A stretch of 64,000 nt of DNA, taken from assembly GCA_003254885.1 (NCBI GenBank), contig QANT01008836.1:1-64000 (forward strand). The letters run 5' to 3'. Positions 60,888 to 64,000 of this stretch are shown piece after piece. The translations under genes were made by a program, and so were the position numbers. Positions within the stretch are counted from its first letter, which is position 1; every line of letters begins with the position of its first letter. The notes beneath the pieces are model-generated. The model was not told where the DNA came from. It saw only the letters and a program-made list of their open reading frames with translations, and ran no database searches. The DNA is from Purshia tridentata (Eukaryota > Streptophyta > Magnoliopsida > Rosales > Rosaceae).

Positions 60888-61600
60888 TTAGAAATCGGCG
60901 ATTTTTCGGTGGGAGCGAGATCTCGGGCCGAGTTTTCGGTTCTCTTGCTCTTGCAAGTTCCTCAGGCTGCGGATCGCCAAAACATCGCTCTTCCGGATGT
61001 CAATAAATCGCCTGATGTCGCCGATTTCTTCATCCGCAGAGTCTACCAAAAAAAAAAAAGCAGAAATCAAATTTTAAAGCTGAAATAGAAAAATAAATAA
61101 ACAAAGAAAAGGAAAAGGAAAATGATTGATTATCTGCATTGTACTTATATGCTTGGCTGGGTGAGTGCTGATGAATCCATTGAACTGAGCCAAATCTGAA
61201 ACAGAGAAAATCGACGGTCAGGATTAAAAGAAGAAGAGCCGTTGATTGAGAGATGGGAGAGAGAGAGAGAGAGAGAGAGAGTAGAACTAGTACCTGATTG
61301 GGAGGGCGTGTGGGAGAAGAGGAAGAGGATGAGGAAGCAGATGAAGGTGAGGAGGGGGATGACGTGGACGACTTTGTCTGGTGCGAGGGAGGGCGGTGAT
61401 GACAGGCGGTGAGGCTTTGTTGCTTTGTGGTCGTCGTCGTAGTTGTCAGAGATTGAAGAGGAGGCGGAGGAAGCTGAAAAGACGGAAAGGTCCTTGCTCC
61501 GCTTTGGGGGGCTGTCGTCCACGATCAGAGTTTCGTCCTTGGCTCCGCCGCCATGGGCCTGGAGCTTCGACACCGGTGAGCCCAGTGACTGTCTTTGCAT
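60888..61600 (-). CDS. Small single-pass membrane protein of unknown function
   Basis: Three minus-strand exons: 61294-61600, 61145-61195 and 60888-61042; 170 aa with matching phases. Residues 1-75 are Ser- and charge-rich, probably cytosolic (ETLIVDDSPPKRSKDLSVF, then a Ser run). One transmembrane helix spans about 77-96 (VVHVIPLLTFICFLILFLFS). The C-terminal part has DLAQFNGFIS, ADEEIGDIRRFIDIRKSDVL and AIRSLRNLQEQE, blocks I associate with uncharacterised plant proteins, without a known role. The start at 61600 is the first ATG; a GTG two codons upstream is not used. The gene is probably real because splice sites, phases and codon pattern agree. Confidence 0.72.
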
Positions 61601-63791
61601 GGTCACAGATATTGAGAGAGAGAGAGAGAAAGCAGTGAGCTGTGACCTGTGGGTTATGACTGTATTTTGGGATTTTAAATAGGAGCTGCTTTTTCTCTTT
61701 TTGTTTCTATTTTTGTTTATTAATTTCTGTTTTTGTTTTTTTTAATTTCTATTTTGTTTTTTTAATTACTATTTGTTGCTTAAATTAAAGCAAACATAAC
61801 ATAAGTTACACTAGACTCTTGACACGTAGTTCGTACATGTTTATTTAAATTTTTATTATGTGCTCTGCACATATCTATTTAAAATTTTATTATGTGATTT
61901 TTTTATATTTTATTTTTTAATAAATTATCTCTACTTTCTCCACCTTTTAAGATAGTGAGGTATTTTTTATTTTTAAAATTGTATTTTAATATTTACATTT
62001 TACAATTATATTTTTATTTATTAAATTGAATTGAAGATATTTATGAAAATCTAAAATTTAGTAAACCTGTGTTCTAACTTTATAACAGTAAGGATAACAA
62101 AAGAAAAATTATGGATAAAATATCTTTTTCTTTATATGGGTGTAATGGTGGGCTGGGATCGATTATGGGCTAAGATTGGTGTGACCTGGGCCAGAATTAG
62201 TCTACTCTTCTGAATCTCCATAAAAATAAGGATAGATAGACAGCTTTTTTGTTCTTGATCTAAAATTAATTTTGGTTGTTGTGATTAAAAAATTATCAGT
62301 ATAATTTTTCTTTGGTTAATCAATGACTATTGATCATAGGCAACTTCTCACTTGCGGAAGTTCTCAGCGGAAAGAATGTGGAAAAACAATATTAGCCATA
62401 AGACTATTAATATCATGTGTTAAATGCTTAATAATAAAAGTAAGATCATATGGTTGAAATTGTTTTTCCTTGTTCTTTCCGTATGGGAACTTCAGCAAAA
62501 TTGACCATAAACTTTAAATTAAATTCAAATATCTTTTTTGACAAAAGAATAATTGTGTGTCATTCATTAAACCAAATGATTATTGAAAACTATTTTAGAC
62601 TTTGATAACCAAAAAAAAAAAAAAAAGCACTTGATAAATACCTTCATCTAATTTTATGCCATGAAATTAGAAAGCACAAAATAACGATAGAAACAGGTTA
62701 ATAGCCACTTTGCCCCTAAATTGTGATTCGTGTGCTAAACTGTAATTCATATTAAAAATTTGGTAGATTAAGCTATCAAACTCTAAAACATAGGTCAATG
62801 TGGTTAAATGTTTTTAGTATAATTGTGTGTCATTCATTAAACCAAATGATTATTGACAACTATTTTAGACTTTGAAAACCAAAAAAAAAAGAAAAAAAAG
62901 CACTTGATAAATACCTTCATCTAATTTTATGACATGAAATTAGAAAGCACAAAACAACAATAGAAACAGGTTAATAGCCACTTTGCCCCTAAATTATGAT
63001 TCGTGTGCTAAACTGCAATTCATATTAAAAATTTGGTAGATTAAGCTATCAAACTCTCAAACATAGGTCAATGTGGTTAAATGTTTTTAGTATTTTAACC
63101 CAAAAAATGTAACGTGCCATTTGAATGAGGAGAAAATGGATACTTCTCACCTAAAGTCTTACATAGGTCTTATGAGTTTGTGCCAATTCGACCAAATCTT
63201 GGTATGTAAGGCTCTGGGCTTGAATTGTTCAGTCTGCCCTCACACGATCTTTTGAACAGAAATTTGGATGAAATCTTAGAAAATTGGTCCACATTGCCTT
63301 ATTTTTTGAAAGCTTGATGGCTTAATTAACGAAAATGTCGATTTAAGGGGTAATTTCACATGGGGGTTATAGTTGAGGTGGCAAAATGGCTATTAAGCCC
63401 AGAAAATAATCTCCAAGCATTAGCAATTAGGGCCTGAATTTCAATCCAGACTTGAAGCCTCACCCAGTTGGGCCTTATTTAGAAAGATCCCCAGTTCAAC
63501 TGATTTCATTAAAAACCAACCAACGGTTGAGATCAACCTTCAAGGCTTGAACGAAAATCCAACGTCCACAATGACGCTGGCGTGATCGGTGACGCAAACA
63601 GTGCAGAGGCAGAGGGGAACCGAAAAATAGCTTTGACGAGGATCGAAATTTATGGCGGCCCGTGGGAAGCTTGCGAGAAACGAAAACCTAGTAATAACTA
63701 ATAAATATTTGATTTGATTTTAATTTCTTAGAGACCAAAACTCAAACACAAGCTACGCACAAACAGCAACAAAGAAAGAAAGGAAGAGAGA
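61601..63791. other. Intergenic region with recent tandem duplication
   Basis: The left end is the leader of the minus-strand membrane protein gene, with a GA tract at about 61613-61630. AT-rich spacer follows, then the tandem duplication at 62551-63093 and a GC-richer promoter region from about 63540 for the gene starting at 63792. Confidence 0.5.
62551..63093. repeat. Recent direct tandem duplication of about 270 bp
   Basis: Copies 62551-62820 and 62821-63093 both start AATTGTGTGTCATTCATTAA and end near TTAAATGTTTTTAGTAT. They differ by only about ten bases plus a poly-A length change, so the event looks recent. The sequence includes TTAATAGCCACTTTGCCCCT, a phrase common in plant MITE-like repeats. 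There is no coding content. Confidence 0.9.
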
Positions 63792-63922
63792 ATGGTGCTG
63801 TGGGAGATCACCTTGGCAACAGCCTATTTCTTGGGGCTGAGGCGAACGTATAGACTCGCACTCAAGCTTCAGCGACGCCTCATAAGCCCCAAGCGCCTCA
63901 AGATCCGTGAATTTGCTCACAG
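63792..63922 (+). CDS. First exon of a small plant protein (partial, runs off window)
   Basis: ATG at 63792 opens MVLWEITLATAYFLGLRRTY and continues RLALKLQRRL, ISPKRLKIREFAH, then a GT donor (ACAG|GTATTT) at 63923. The N-terminus is a short hydrophobic segment followed by a basic stretch. I recall similar starts in small uncharacterised plant proteins but cannot name a function. The rest lies beyond the window. Confidence 0.65.
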
Positions 63923-64000
63923 GTATTTTCTTTTTCTCTTTCAAATTCACAATTTCTGAAGAGATTGTTGGCTTGTAGGAACAAAATTGCATTTTCTTTT

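Noticed and set aside
1-64000. CRISPR arrays, operons, prophage or defence-island organisation
   Set aside because: The window is plant nuclear DNA with spliced genes; no regularly spaced repeats or clustered prokaryotic genes are present.

Overview
The window is nuclear DNA from a flowering plant, almost certainly a eudicot. It is AT-rich with long gene-poor gaps, has GT-AG introns, encodes a plastid-targeted elongation factor, and its proteins read directly as plant families (HsfA1, MKK10, SYP2, DRP4, DUF26). A Rosaceae-like woody eudicot would fit, but I cannot fix the species. Single undetermined bases lie in homopolymers at 3556 and 36844.

Layout. 1-6142 has no firm gene: a 2x tandem duplication, a possible 5' leader on the minus strand, and a foldback MITE. 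6143-11930 (+) is a class A1 heat shock factor whose single long intron holds a 5'-truncated LINE with a triplicated segment. 13109-14152 (+) is an intronless MAPK kinase of the MKK10 type. 14153-17450 holds two old LTR pieces facing each other as a large inverted repeat. A small conserved protein gene (-, 17451-18574, 3' end unresolved) and a PIG-X gene (+, 19032-22603) start head to head. 23463-27802 (-) is a seven-exon vacuolar syntaxin (SYP22 type), and 28780-29535 (-) is a secreted DUF26 protein. After a gene-free 5 kb comes 34567-38094 (+), a BPA1-like RRM protein. 40664-44711 (+) is chloroplast EF-G (SCO1), directly followed by a partial copy of the BPA1-like gene. 47452-49647 (-) is an intronless DRP4-type dynamin. 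About 11 kb without a recognisable gene follows, then a small membrane protein gene (-, 60888-61600), another repeat-bearing gap, and the first exon of a gene running off the right edge (63792 onward).

The genes are ordinary, unlinked plant housekeeping, signalling and trafficking genes: heat response (HsfA1), MAPK signalling (MKK10), GPI-anchor assembly (PIG-X), vacuolar fusion (SYP22), plastid translation (SCO1) and membrane remodelling (DRP4). I see no operon-like or defence-island-like system. The observations most worth following are structural: the LINE with a triplicated segment, the inverted LTR pair, the duplicated BPA1-like segment, and a frame-compatible 132-bp exon-like block inside the BPA1-like gene. 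Exon borders were set by eye from splice signals, reading phase and remembered homologues; none was checked by alignment or RNA data.
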